Shown here: in pieces, positions 11,968-23,602 of the stretch
Position numbering within the stretch: position 1 is the first letter of the stretch
Layout: each line of letters begins with the position of its first letter
DNA from: Microplitis mediator
Lineage: Eukaryota > Arthropoda > Insecta > Hymenoptera > Braconidae
Assembly (NCBI RefSeq): GCF_029852145.1
Contig: NC_079977.1
Span: 18,726,781-18,790,780, forward strand
Reading direction: 5' to 3'
Length of the DNA: 64,000 nt
Position numbers and translations under genes: made by a program
The notes under the pieces: generated by a model
Database searches by the model: none
What the model was told of the DNA's origin: nothing
Seen by the model: the letters and a program-made list of their open reading frames with translations, nothing else

Positions 11968-13431
11968 CGCTGAAAAAAATAATCGTTAGCTGCTAGCGAT
12001 TTTTTCTTTAGCAGGTAGCGATTTTTTCGCTTGCTGGAAGTGATTTTTTCGGTAACACTTACTTATTTGTTCCTTGTATAAAAAAAAGTTAAGCATCGGT
12101 ATAACTCGAAAATAAAACAAATACTGTTTTTATCATTAAAATAATTTATATATATATATATATTTATAAATTATTTTAATGATAAAAACAGTATTTGTTT
12201 TATTTTCGAGTTATACCGATGCTTAACTTTTTTTTATACAAGGAACAAATAAGTACACGGAAAGAAAATTATGGGAAGTTTTCCTATGCATTATGGGAAT
12301 GGTTCCCATAATGGTATGGGAATAGTACCTATACTACTATAGGAATGGTTCCCATATATTATGGGAACCATCCCCATAATAGTATGAGAATAGTTCCCAT
12401 ACCATTATGGGAATGGTTCCCATAATGATATGGGAATGGTTCCCATACCATTATGGGAATGGTTCCCATAATATTATAGGAATAGTTCCTATACCAATAT
12501 AGGAACCATTCCCATAATGGTATGGGAATAGTACCTATACTACTATAGGAATGGTTCCCATATATTATGGGAACCATCCCCATAATAGTATGAGAATAGT
12601 TCCCATACCATTATGGGAATGGTTCCCATAATGATATGGGAATGGTTCCCATACCATTATGGTAATGGTTCCCATAATATTATAGGAACCATCCCTATAA
12701 TATTATAAAATTCTTTTTTTGCACAATAGTGTAGAAATTTCTCAAAATTTGAATTTTCTTGAATGTTTTGTGCTGACAAAAAATTCTTGTTAAAAATTTT
12801 AATGTTTTTTTGCCAAATACGATTTTTTTTCAATTTTTGAATTTTTGTTTTTATGTTTAATATAATTTCTATGTATTGTAGAAGTGATTAGCACACTTCT
12901 TTAAATTAATTTTTTCATGATAATATGGGAACCATTCCCATAATATTATAGGAATGGTTCCTATAATAGTATGGGAACTATTCCCATAATATTATGGGAA
13001 TGATTCCCATAATAGTATAGGAACCATTCCAATTTCATTATGGGAATCATTCCCATAATATTATGGGAATAGTTCCCATACTATTATAGGAACCATTCCT
13101 ATAATATTATGGGAATGGTTCCTATAATTTATGGGAATGGTTCCTATAAATTATAGGAACCATTCCTATAATTATAGGAACCATTCCTATAGTGTTATGG
13201 GTATCATTCCCATAATTATAGGAACTATTCCTATAATTATGGGAAACATTTCTATAATTATAGGAACCGCTCCCATAATTTATGGTCGTAATTCCTATGA
13301 TGGTATAGGAAAAAATTTCACAAAATTATGGGAACCGCTGCCATAATTTTCTTTCCGTGTAAGTGTTACCGAAAAAATCGCTTCCTGCAAGCGAAAAAAT
13401 CGCTCGCAGCTAGCGATTATTTTTTTCAGTG
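11968..13431. mobile_element. fold-back MITE (CRCTGAAAAAAATAATCG ends), TA target site, split by a second MITE
   Basis: The termini read CGCTGAAAAAAATAATCG at left and, in reverse complement, CACTGAAAAAAATAATCG at right. Similarity continues inward for over 80 bp with AGCGATTTTTTCGCTTGC words, and TA flanks both sides (11966-11967, 13432-13433). The element is one large palindrome whose axis lies near 12159 in a TA run; the arms are nearly perfect from GGTAACACTTACTTATTTGT to its mirror. The right arm is interrupted at AAATAAG-TA by the element at 12256-13359. Confidence 0.9.
12256..13359. mobile_element. nested MITE (CACGGAAAGAAAATTATGG ends) filled with TTATGGGAAYGGTTCCCATAA palindromes
   Basis: The ends are CACGGAAAGAAAATTATGG and its reverse complement, flanked by TA (12254-12255 and 13360-13361). 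Deleting it with one TA restores the arm of the host fold-back to match its partner near 12050-12065, so the insertion point is proven internally. The body is made of dozens of short palindromes (ATTATGGGAACCATTCCCATAATA and variants) in two blocks, 12280-12710 and 12925-13345, separated by ordinary AT-rich sequence. No coding potential. Confidence 0.9.
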
Positions 13432-13603
13432 TATATGACCATGCATGATCATGTGTGGCTATAAATAATCATATATTACCATAAATAGTAATTTATGACT
13501 ATAGGTAATCATTTATGAACCCAAATGATCACATATAACCATAAATGATTGCGTTTGGCCATGAATGATCATATATGGCCATAAATAATCACATATGGTC
13601 ATG

Positions 13604-13767
13604 AATGGTTCCCATAATGGTATGGGAACTTTTCCCATACTACTATGAAAACTATTCTCATATATTATGGGAACCATCCTTACAATAGTATGGTCACAAT
13701 TCCTATACCATTATGAGAACTATTCCCATAATACATAGGAGAAGTTCCCATAGATTTCTTTCCATGT
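13604..13767. mobile_element. remnant of the TTATGGGAA-palindrome MITE family
   Basis: TTCCCATAATGGTATGGGAA-type palindromes, ending TTTCTTTCCATG before TAAC, a diverged version of the CTTTCCGTG terminus. The left terminus is missing. Confidence 0.7.
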
Positions 13768-15369
13768 AACAGCTGGTTTACAAAATTAAATTATTTAATT
13801 TATTGTCAAATTATAAATATTCAATAGCTCATATTTATTTAAATTAATTACAATTTAAGATAAACGTGGACATGTTTACTATACACGACAGATATTTAAA
13901 AGTTTTTATTTATTTAAATTATTAAAATTAGTATTAAATAAAAAAAATTATGTTATTGCTCTCATAAGAAATATAAAAAAACTTCTAAATTTTGTGTTAA
14001 AATAAAAGAACAATTATTTGAAATAAATTAAACATCAATAAATTAAACATTAATAACAATTAAACATCAAAATATTTCAGTCACAGCTGACATTTACAGA
14101 ATATTTTTTTAAAAATTTAGTTTACTAAAAAATTAAGTCACAGTTTTTATTTTAAAGTTCACTTTACCCTTAAGTCAAGTTTTTCCCGACTCGTAAAAAA
14201 AAATTTTCATAACAAGCACAAAAAAAATTTTTTGTCAAAATATTGAAATATCATTCGCACTGACCAACTTACCCCGTATTTTTTTTCTACAGACTATAAA
14301 TAAACATTTGAAAAAAATTTAACCTCTCATTATTTTATTGGTCCAATTGACCTTTCATTTTTCCGATCGCACTTTTTTCTGCCTTGAACCCGTTAAAAAT
14401 TTTTCCAGCCATCATCAGTCGATTTAAAAAAAATTGAACAAATATAGAAATAAAATTCTGAACTTTATGAATACAAGCTCAAATCCTTTCTATATATATA
14501 CGATATATAATCCATAATGTTTTTCTTCAATCCCCTTTTTACATCCAGTTCGTTCAATCCTGACTGCTCTCAACAACTCACTCATTCACTCTCTCTTTTT
14601 TTATTTATCTCTCTTACTCACTCCCAAAACAAGTAAACTAGTAAACTATTAGACTAGTATACTTTCAGACCGGTAACAAACTTTACGTTAATCAAACATA
14701 CGGATGAAATTCGACCGATTTTGCCAGATCAACTTTCTCATTACTTTATCTTTCATACATATATATGTTTGTAAAGTAAAATATACATTACTTAATATAT
14801 AATACTCATATATTTGTTGAAATATAAACAAACTTCGTCGACTTCTAGTCGGAAGTTTTTGCATCTCGATATATTTATGTACTAAAATCATAATAATAAT
14901 AATAAAATAAACTTTTAATATTTGATTTTGTAATATTATTTGATACTTTGATGTATGAAATTTTACCTGTAACTTTAAAGTCTGCGCATTATATGTATAT
15001 TTATGTATATATTTATGCATGGATGGATGAATGTGTTGGTTTTAAGTAGAAGCTGATATGATACAGGCTTATAGTCAGAGCATTAAGATCTTGAGCTGTT
15101 TGCTTATTTAAGACGACGAGGAAGCTTTGATGAAGCTTATAAATATATGCATATATATTAGACTGCTGTTTTTTTGCGACTATTTTTTTTTCGCTCCCAT
15201 GCCGAAATTTTGTTGGAAATACCCCCGAAAAAATTCCCTGAGAGTTTGAGCCCTTAATATTAATATTGAGGACTTTTCCGGAGCAGGTGAAGATTTTCCA
15301 TTAAAAATTTTCCTTACCTTCGAAACAGAAATTTTTTAAAATTTAAACATACAGAAAAACAAATACTAA
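13768..15369. other. AT-rich, no gene recognised
   Basis: No spliced or unspliced coding region is convincing. A 110-codon minus-strand open frame at 14688-15020 has low-complexity composition and no recognisable domain. Confidence 0.45.
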
Positions 15370-15389
15370 TTCTTAAAAAAAATATTTTT

Positions 15390-16160
15390 CTTTCAAAATG
15401 ATTTTTAAAAATGAATCAGTGAAATTTTCACTGAATCCGAATCAGTGAAAATCACCAATTAAGTAAGAGATTGATGACAATTTGTTACTAATTCGATAAG
15501 TTTGTTTTTTGGAATTAAATGTGACTCTCTGATCCTATCAGTGATTTTATTTTACTGATCCAAGCAGTGACTTCAGTCCGTTACTCTTTTAAAATAAATC
15601 AGTGAAAAGTACTGCGAATCAGTGACATTGCTTAAGTGAATTTGTAAACAATAAATTTCACTGGTTTGATCAGTGATTTTATTTCGCTTATCCGAGCTGT
15701 GCATTTTGCTGGTTTCTTAGTTACTATTTTACGGAAACTATCAGTGTTATACTTAAGAATATTACGAAAATATTCACGGATTCGATCAGTGACTTTTTTT
15801 CATGGAAAAAATTAGTGAAGATTCACTCATCACATTGGCAAATATTTTTTACAGACGTAAGAAATGAATTTTACGGATGCAGTCAGTGATTTTCTTGCAC
15901 TGATTCAAGCAGTAGATTTTATTGGTTTCTTTCTTAAAATTAATCAGTGAAAGTACTATAAATCGGTGGTTTGCTTTCACTGGTACTAACGATGATTTTC
16001 ACTGATCCGATAAGTGACTTTGTTGTTACTGAAACAATCAGTAAATTCCTCTGGCTTATCAGCTACCATTTTTCACGGAAACAAACGGCATTATACTTAT
16101 GGGATTATCACCCAGGGATTTATTACTGACCCAAGAACTTTTCACTGATTCCTATTAATA
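15390..16160. repeat. degenerate ATCAGTGA/TCACTGAT-rich repeat
   Basis: Dozens of copies of ATCAGTGA, TCACTGAT and near variants (TTTCACTGATCCAATCAGTG) at irregular spacing of about 20-50 bp, in both orientations. The array is old and diverged and has no coding frame. Confidence 0.75.
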
Positions 16161-17199
16161 AATTAATTTTCCCGGCAAAAAATTCAAATATCATGTGACG
16201 CTGCTGCGACGCTGAAAGTGATAGTAAACTACATAGAAACAAATCGTTTGTTGTACAAATTTCCCTTCATTTAATTAGAAAAAAAAAAAAATTCAGTTCC
16301 AATACCGACACTCTTCTATGCGACTTATTCAAATCTATCAAAATTGTCCTACTTAGAACAATTATAAGTATGTACACCAAAATATAAGCTGTGACCTAGA
16401 AAACCAAACGATTATTTAATTTAATTTAAAAAATTCATTCATCATCACAAAATACTTAACCCATATAAATTTGTATGTACATTGTTCGGGTTGTAAATTA
16501 AAAAAGCCTAAAAAAAGTAGTTGTAGACGATGAAAGCGCCATATATATTATCTAAATAGTCATGTATCTTGTATATACAATTAACAATATTATGACGCGT
16601 TATGGAGCGTCATCATCGTAATTGATTCTAACGGGTTTTAAAGCGTTCTATTATGATTTATTGTTGTGATATAGTAGTAGAGGCAATTAGGATTGCGAGC
16701 GTTCAAACGTTTAACGTTCGATGACCTCATTTACTCGATTTAATCAATTATATCGAGTAGCTAGTTCATAAAGTGGATTTTTAATTAGTTAGAGGCTATT
16801 ATTATTTCATAATAATTAGTATTCCGTGACTTACTATACATTTATTACATTTCTTATTCACTGTGAACATTCGTAATACTCTAAAACGTTTTTATTATTC
16901 AGAAGATTTTTTTTTTGTACTGATTCCTTGCTAAAAAATGGAAAATATTAACAAAATAGGCGAGTGTGTGAATTGATTAAATCTTTTGGAAATTTTTTAT
17001 GACGATACAATGAAATAAAAAATCGGGATGTAGACAAATGTGGCAGAATGGGACTGGATCTACTAGGACCGGATCTAATATTTCAAAAAAGATAACTTAG
17101 AAAAAATTAGTTCTTTCTATTGGTCGCCTCATCCTTCAGAGGTAAATAATGAAACTATAGACAAGCTTACATAGTTCCGTTAAAGTTGCGAGGTAAAAC
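16161..17199. other. no feature recognised
   Basis: Ordinary AT-rich sequence upstream of the tRNA. No promoter elements were identified with confidence. Confidence 0.4.
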
Positions 17200-17273
17200 G
17201 GCTTATTAGCTCAGTTGGTTAGAGCGTCGTGCTAATAACGCGAAGGCCGCGGGTTCGATCCCCCCATAAGCCA
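17200..17273 (+). tRNA. tRNA-Ile (anticodon AAU)
   Basis: A 74-nt cloverleaf. The 7-bp acceptor is GGCTTAT (17200-17206) with ATAAGCC (17266-17272), with discriminator A at 17273. D arm GCTC..GAGC; anticodon stem TCGTG/CGCGA (with one T-G pair) and loop CTAATAA, giving anticodon AAT at 17234-17236. The T arm is GCGGG-TTCGATC-CCCCC. The intragenic A box (TAGCTCAGTTGG) and B box (GGTTCGATCC) are intact. One T-stem pair is a C-C mismatch (17250 with 17264), where this isodecoder normally has C-G. No intron, and no T-run terminator closer than the T-rich stretch from 17278. It decodes AUU and, after A-to-I editing, AUC and AUA. Confidence 0.95.
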
Positions 17274-17394
17274 CATTATTTTTTTATTGTTGCAACTAAA
17301 ATACTTTTTTTTAACGTAGTTTTATGTTAAGAGGGTTCTACATATCAATTTATTGTTCATTAACAAGAATTAAATTCGAAAAAATAGTCTACAT

Positions 17395-18349
<955 letters not shown>

Positions 18350-18611
18350 TGCTCGCTTGCTTGCTTGCGTAAATAATACGTGCGTAAGCACATTTATTTT
18401 TATTTATGTTGAATCATGACCTTGAACCAGTCATTAATTGAATTCTCGTACATTCTAATTTTCGCACAAGTATTGAACAATTTTACTAAAAAATGTTATC
18501 GTACTGTCTGGGGTATTATTATTTTGAATTATATTTTTTTTGCTTGTCAAAAACATAAACACCAAAATTGATATACTGAAATATAAATATTTTCCTTATG
18601 ATAAAAATCGG

Positions 18612-18643
18612 TATATAAAACATGTTCTGTCTTCCACTCAAGC
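18612..18643 (+). promoter_or_regulatory. TATA box and probable start site of the four-cysteine peptide gene
   Basis: TATATAAAA begins at 18612. About 28 bp downstream, CCACTCAAGC (A at 18640) resembles an insect initiator. This places transcription start roughly 120 bp before the chosen ATG. A short upstream frame (18675-18698, seven codons then TGA) lies in the leader and could lower translation. Confidence 0.6.
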
Positions 18644-18761
18644 ATTACTTGTTACGGTCTTTAATCTTACGTGCATGATAACCAGTCTCATACTTTGACA
18701 AAAATTAGTTAAAATCTCATTGAACTATAGTCCAGAAATACTAAACTACTCTGCAATAGTA

Positions 18762-19056
18762 ATGTCAAAGTTATTTTTAATAATAGTATTGATCGCTTTG
18801 TTTGAAATCGCTGCAGGTGCTTTAGAAGATGGCGAACCATGTATCTTACCATGGCGAGCTGTGAGTAAAATTATCATTTATTAATAAAAATTTTAATTTC
18901 TTTTCTAATAATTCATTTTTAATAAATACGTTATTAATTCTATTAGTTAATTAACTCATTAAAACTATTTATTTATTGTGTTTTCAGTGCTTTCCATACG
19001 CCCGTTACGATCCGTATCGATGCACAAGAATGAATGGTGGCGAAATTTGCTTCTAA
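18762..19056 (+). CDS. 55-residue secreted four-cysteine peptide, two exons
   Basis: Exon 1 is 18762-18860 and exon 2 is 18988-19056. The 127-nt intron has donor GTGAGT and acceptor TTTTCAG and lies in phase 0, directly before the second cysteine codon. The predicted product starts MSKLFLIIVLIALFEIAAG, a clear signal peptide (residues 1 to about 19-20). The mature part of about 35 residues runs from LEDGEPC to GGEICF, with the pattern C27-x6-C34-x10-C45-x8-C54, enough for two disulfides. It is rich in Pro, Tyr and Arg and is near neutral. A TATA promoter and AATAAA signals frame it. I recognise no family; small secreted cysteine peptides in insects include antimicrobial, venom and signalling peptides, but none can be assigned. 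The model is my own reading of splice sites; transcript data would confirm it. Confidence 0.75.
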
Positions 19057-19107
19057 TCATTACCAATTTGTTCTTTATAATAATCGCAATTTGGAAATTT
19101 CAGTAAG

Positions 19108-19164
19108 AATAAAATTTCTTCAATTTCAAATTTCGTTTTAATTATTTTATTTTTTCTTAATAAA
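19108..19164 (+). promoter_or_regulatory. polyadenylation signals of the peptide gene
   Basis: AATAAA at 19108-19113, 52 nt after the stop codon, and again at 19159-19164. Confidence 0.6.
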
Positions 19165-19371
19165 ACCAAAATCCTAATTCATCTAATTTCTACTTCCTAA
19201 TTTTTTTCCACTTACTTGCAATTATTAGATTCTAAATAATTCAAATTTTCTTATACTTCGAATTATTGGTAAGTTTCCGATGTTTTTGAAGATCAGATTT
19301 TTCAATGCTAATGAATTTTTGAAAATTTTTATTACGTACAGAAATATGACATTTGAAGTTCGAATCTAATA

Positions 19372-19848
19372 CACGGAGAAAAAAATATTGTTTCTCGAAA
19401 GATCTAAAGTATAGCAACTCGTAGATCTTTACCACAACAATATGTAGACTCATGGTAACAATACCGTATCGTTCCTGTAACTATCTATTAGATAGCTTTG
19501 AGCCCCATACGACTTTCTGTAGTCGCTACCTCACACGGCACCACCTAACCTATTTAAGCATCCATTTTCGCGTCCATTTTGTGTATCGGGTATAATTGTT
19601 GCTAGCAGACGCTTCATGAATAAATTATTTTATTAAATTAAAATTATTTATTTATTAATGATAAAGATTTTTAAACGTCTCATATCATTTGCAACGCACG
19701 TGACGTCAGATGGGGCTCAGAACGATACGGTTTAGCTGTCAGAACGATACAGTAGACCGTTGTAGTAACAATCTAGTAGATAACCTTTTTGTATATTATT
19801 ACTGTAACTATACAGTATACTTCTCAGAACAATATTTTTTTCTCCGTG
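19372..19848. mobile_element. 477-bp MITE with 21-bp inverted ends (CACGGAGAAAAAAATATTG), TA target site
   Basis: The left end at 19372 and right end at 19848 are perfect inverted repeats for 21 bp. TA flanks both sides (19370-19371, 19849-19850). The interior is GC-richer in parts and shows internal symmetry (AACGATACGGTTTAGC near 19719, AATACCGTATCGTTCCTG near 19460). No coding capacity. It lies about 310 bp downstream of the peptide gene. Confidence 0.85.
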
Positions 19849-19869
19849 TATTAGATGTTTATTCGAATA

Positions 19870-20014
19870 ATTCAAAAATTTGAATTTTACTTTTGCCGCG
19901 TTTTTTTTAAATAAAAAAAGTTTTTTAATTTTTTTTCGGGGCTGGTCCGTTTTACCCCGGAAAATTTTACAATTTTGGCAACTGAAAATTTGGTTTAATG
20001 TTTTCATAAGGAAT
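19870..20014. repeat. decayed repeat (left part), resumes at 20815-20900
   Basis: TTTTTTTTCGGGGCTGGTCC..ACAATTTTGGCAACTGAAAAT matches, in inverted orientation, 27475-27541. The sequence after the insertion (20820-20895, GTGGTCCCATCTTGCCC) matches 27383-27440 inverted. A single old element has therefore been split by the insertion at 20015-20814. Confidence 0.65.
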
Positions 20015-20814
20015 CCCGTATGAAAATAACATATGTTCAAAATATATGAAAAATATCAGAAAAATATATGTGGCTGGTTTAAATATATTTTTTGATATAT
20101 TTTTCATATATTAGAAAATATAATATCCATCATATACAAGTGCGAATATGTTTAGTATATATGAAATATATATGTCAATCATATACAAAAAATATATTTT
20201 TATCATATATGAAAATATATTCTTTTTATGTACGAAAACAATATTTTTATCATGCATAAAAATATATATTTCTATCATGTTCGAAAAATATATACTGATC
20301 ATATATCAAAACATATATTTATATTGTGTATGGAAGAAAAATTTTTTTATTTGTATGACCAACTCCGATTAAATTAGATCTAAATTTTAATATACTCTTT
20401 AAATTGCAGTTAAAATTTTCAAAATTAGTTAATTTGATGCGAATATATATATACCCATATACATATACATACACAGAATAAAATATATGTTTAAATATAA
20501 CAAAGAAAATATATGGTGCCAGCATATATAATATAAATTATATGCTACCATATATTTCATTTCATATAAAAATTCTATATTTTTTGAATATAAAAGGAAA
20601 TATATCAATACAATATATTATAAGGTAAATATATAGCTTAATATAAAAAACGTATAAGTTACATATATGGAATACATATATTTAATACTGTATATAATTT
20701 CATATTAAATCGGCCAAAATCTCTACATGATTTTTTATAATATATCATATATATTTTTGTTGCAAACATATATGACTTTATATATTTTAACCATATATTG
20801 TTTTTTCATACGGG
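20015..20814. mobile_element. 800-bp AT-rich element with CCCGTATGAAAA inverted ends
   Basis: Begins CCCGTATGAAAA and ends TTTTCATACGGG. The inside is dominated by ATATATG and CATATAT words and is highly self-complementary; the open frames inside it arise from these words. It interrupts an older repeat. It is probably related to the elements at 2168-3406 and 55192-55757. Target duplication not resolved. Confidence 0.75.
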
Positions 20815-20898
20815 AAAAAAAAAATAATTCGTTATATTCCCATGCACAAAAATCCATTATTTTCTTAGTGGTCCCATCTTGCCCGCCCTTTCCCAATA

Positions 20899-20929
<31 letters not shown>

Positions 20930-20953
20930 TATTAAATAACAATTAAAATTTAA

Positions 20954-21204
20954 GGGGTTAGGGGTAGTCAGAATTTTCAAAAAATCGATTTTTTTTTTTT
21001 TGCATTTTCTTAAAGTATAATATTTTAAAAATATTGTGTGAAAATTTGAAGTGAATCCGACAAATTCTTTTCGAGTTATTTAACAATGACCAAAGGACGC
21101 TCGGGTGCTACGTGGCATTCGAGAGCAGGTAGCTAGAAACAGCTGCAAGCAACCGACCTTTCGGGTTTCATTGTCATGAATATCTCCCCATTTTAATGTA
21201 TGTA

Positions 21205-21280
<76 letters not shown>

Positions 21281-22961
21281 CAATTTGTAGGTAGTACAAG
21301 AACTGAAAAATAATTTTTGGTTGCCAGTATACCTGTAGTCGTTGCACTGATCAGTCGATAGTTTTGTGATAAATTATTTCTCAAGTGAATTAAATTATTA
21401 ACCATGGGACGTGATTCTAGAAAGGTTTCAAGAGAACTTCGGAGTTCTGAAAAAATTAATAAGTCGCGTTCAGTCAAAAGAAAGAATGTTTTTAATCCGA
21501 AAACAGCCGAACGTGATGAAAGTATTCAGAGTACATCTTCTAAAAAATTAAAACAAAACACTGAAGATGATGTACCTGAAGACAGCAGTACTGAATTTCG
21601 AATAATAAATTTTATTCAGGTATTCACTGCAATTTCTGCTCTTATAAAATGTAAAAAATGTGATGGAAATGTAGTGTTTCAAACAGCAAGTACACGTGGG
21701 CTGGGATTCAAAATTGTAGTTGCATGTAATAACTGTGGAAATGAATATATTCCTTCCTGTTGAAAATATGAAATCTGCTATAATGGCAACCTTTTATCAC
21801 TACGGCTCGAGTGATGAAAAACCGAATCATGATATGTGTCCAAAAGGCGAAGAATCTTGGTGCTCTTACCAGCGCGCTGAAGCAAGAGGAGAGCTTGATA
21901 CCTATTCTCACGATTATTCTCCCTTACCTTCTGATGTTTTAAAAGCTATCAAGCCTATATACGAAGATCTTAGTAGTGAAAATTTACTTTCAAGATGTGT
22001 AGGTGGATTCAATCAGAATAATAATGAAAGCTTTAACCAACTAGTATGGAAAATATGCCCAAAAACGGTAAATACTAGTTTTACTATCGTACAAATAGCT
22101 GCATACGTTGCTATGTGTATATTTAATGAGGGTATAAATTCATTATTAGTCTTGATGAATACACTAGGACTTAATTGTGGGCCTAATTCTCATCGGTATG
22201 CAGAAAGAATGGATGCTGCACGTATCAAAGTAGCAGATAAGCGCGCTAATGATAACGCCCGAGAAGGTCGATTGCAACGTAGGCACCAGCAAATCGATAT
22301 TTTGGAAGCTGCTATGACGGCTGAAGAGCTATTATATGGTCCAGGAATAGATGACTCAGTGTAAGTTATTAAATAATTCTTATAATTCGACATAAATCCA
22401 TAGCAAAACTTTAAATGCGTTTTTCTCAAAACTATGTTTTCTGAACTGGTGATCACTGTAACTTAAAAACTGCTCGGTAGATTTCAATAAAATTTATTGT
22501 ACTTTTGAAATACATTAAAAACTCGTGCCTGATCGAAGGATTTTTTTTTTTTTCAAAAATTTCGATTTTTTTTTAACAATAAACTGTCGGTTTTTTTCTC
22601 GAAAATTTGAAAAAAATTTCCTGAGGCCGCCATTTTGTTAATTTCGAAAAAAAAAAAAAAAGCTTCGATCAGGCACAAGATTATCTATTAATAAAACTAA
22701 TTTTTCTTGTCCGATTGATTTTAGATGAATCTCCAAGGACTTATGATGATCACCGCAAAGGACTTCGGGAGGAACGGGCTCTACAAAAACAGCGATAACT
22801 TTTTGAATTATTAATTTTTTTTTTTGAAATTTTCGTGAAGTCAAATCGAAACGTGTTCTAATAAAGCTATGTTTTTATTTTTGTCAAATAAAGTAATTAA
22901 CTACAAAAAAAAAATTATTGAAAATCATCATTTTTTCAGGCCTCTGAGTACCCCTAACCCC
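20954..22961 (+). mobile_element. Mutator-like element, internally deleted, ~2.0 kb
   Basis: The termini GGGGTTAGGGGTAGTCAGA (left) and, in reverse complement, GGGGTTAGGGGTACTCAGA (right) form an inverted repeat with one mismatch, extended by TTAA on each outer side. Between them lies the disrupted transposase gene at 21404-22364, preceded by a long (TA)n run at about 21207-21277. No clean 8-10-bp target duplication could be seen, so the exact boundary is uncertain by a few bases. Confidence 0.8.
21404..22364 (+). pseudogene. Mutator-like transposase with its central region deleted
   Basis: The first part (21404-21763, 119 codons) starts MGRDSRKVSRELRSSEK. It carries a basic, Ser/Lys-rich N-terminus and a four-cysteine zinc-binding segment: CKKC, then GLGFKIVVACNNCG, ending IPSC just before TGA. 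From about 21756 the next frame continues as PVENMKSAIMATFYHYGSSD, then CPKGEESWCSYQ, IYEDLSSENLLSRCVGGFNQ, NNNESFN, IAAYVAMCIFNEG and LLYGPGIDD. These are the C-terminal blocks of the Mutator-like transposase family widespread in insects. In intact relatives a few hundred residues separate IPSC from the VENMKSAIMAT block, including the acidic catalytic residues. Here they meet at about 21756-21762 with a frame change, so no active enzyme is possible. Both halves are otherwise open, implying recent loss. Confidence 0.85.
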
Positions 22962-23602
22962 TTAAACCCAAATTTAAATTTATTCAAAAAATTTTATACC
23001 CTGCCCCGCCTTGCTCATTTAAATATATCTATATATTAAAAATATATATGTATATTTTTTTAATGACAAAGCTATTTTAAAACATTGTTATAACAAGTTT
23101 AATTTAAAATAACATTCTTCATAATAATAACAATAATAATAATAAATTAAGTACAAAGCGGACTTTTCCATAAGAATATATTTTACTTGGCATTAAAAAA
23201 ACACCACGTGTCCAGTTCTTACTCTTTAAAACTTTAATACTTTACATATGATACTACTCATGTGTGTAAGTGTACATATATATGCATAACTGTACATGTA
23301 TATGTATGTAGAGACACACATACTGATATATAAAGCAATAAATTAACTTTATATGACATACACAAGAACACTAGGGTTTAAAGTCGCCGTTTACTTTTTA
23401 TTTTATTTTTAATGTCGATAAACTCTATTGAATTGTACATATTATGTTTAATGCTAATAAGAATAAATTTTCTTTAGTCTGGAGTACATTTATCAATATT
23501 GAAAACAGTGATAATAATTATTATTATTACTGTTATTGCAGTAGACTTATATAATATCAACTGTAAAATGCAAGTGATGAAAAAGTAAACATTTGAAATA
23601 TG
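22962..23602. other. AT-rich, no gene recognised
   Basis: Includes CCCTGCCCCGCCTTGC near 23000, possibly an end of a decayed G-rich-terminus MITE, and an AATAAT run near 23122-23143. Confidence 0.4.

Larger units (their letters stand above)
11690..13610. repeat. TATGGCCATAAATGATCA-type array, interrupted by nested elements
   Basis: At 11700-11965 and again at 13432-13605 there are about 15 and 9 diverged units of roughly 16-18 bp with the form ATATGRCCATAAATRATCAC. The two blocks are the same array split by the insertion at 11968-13431. Confidence 0.8.
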
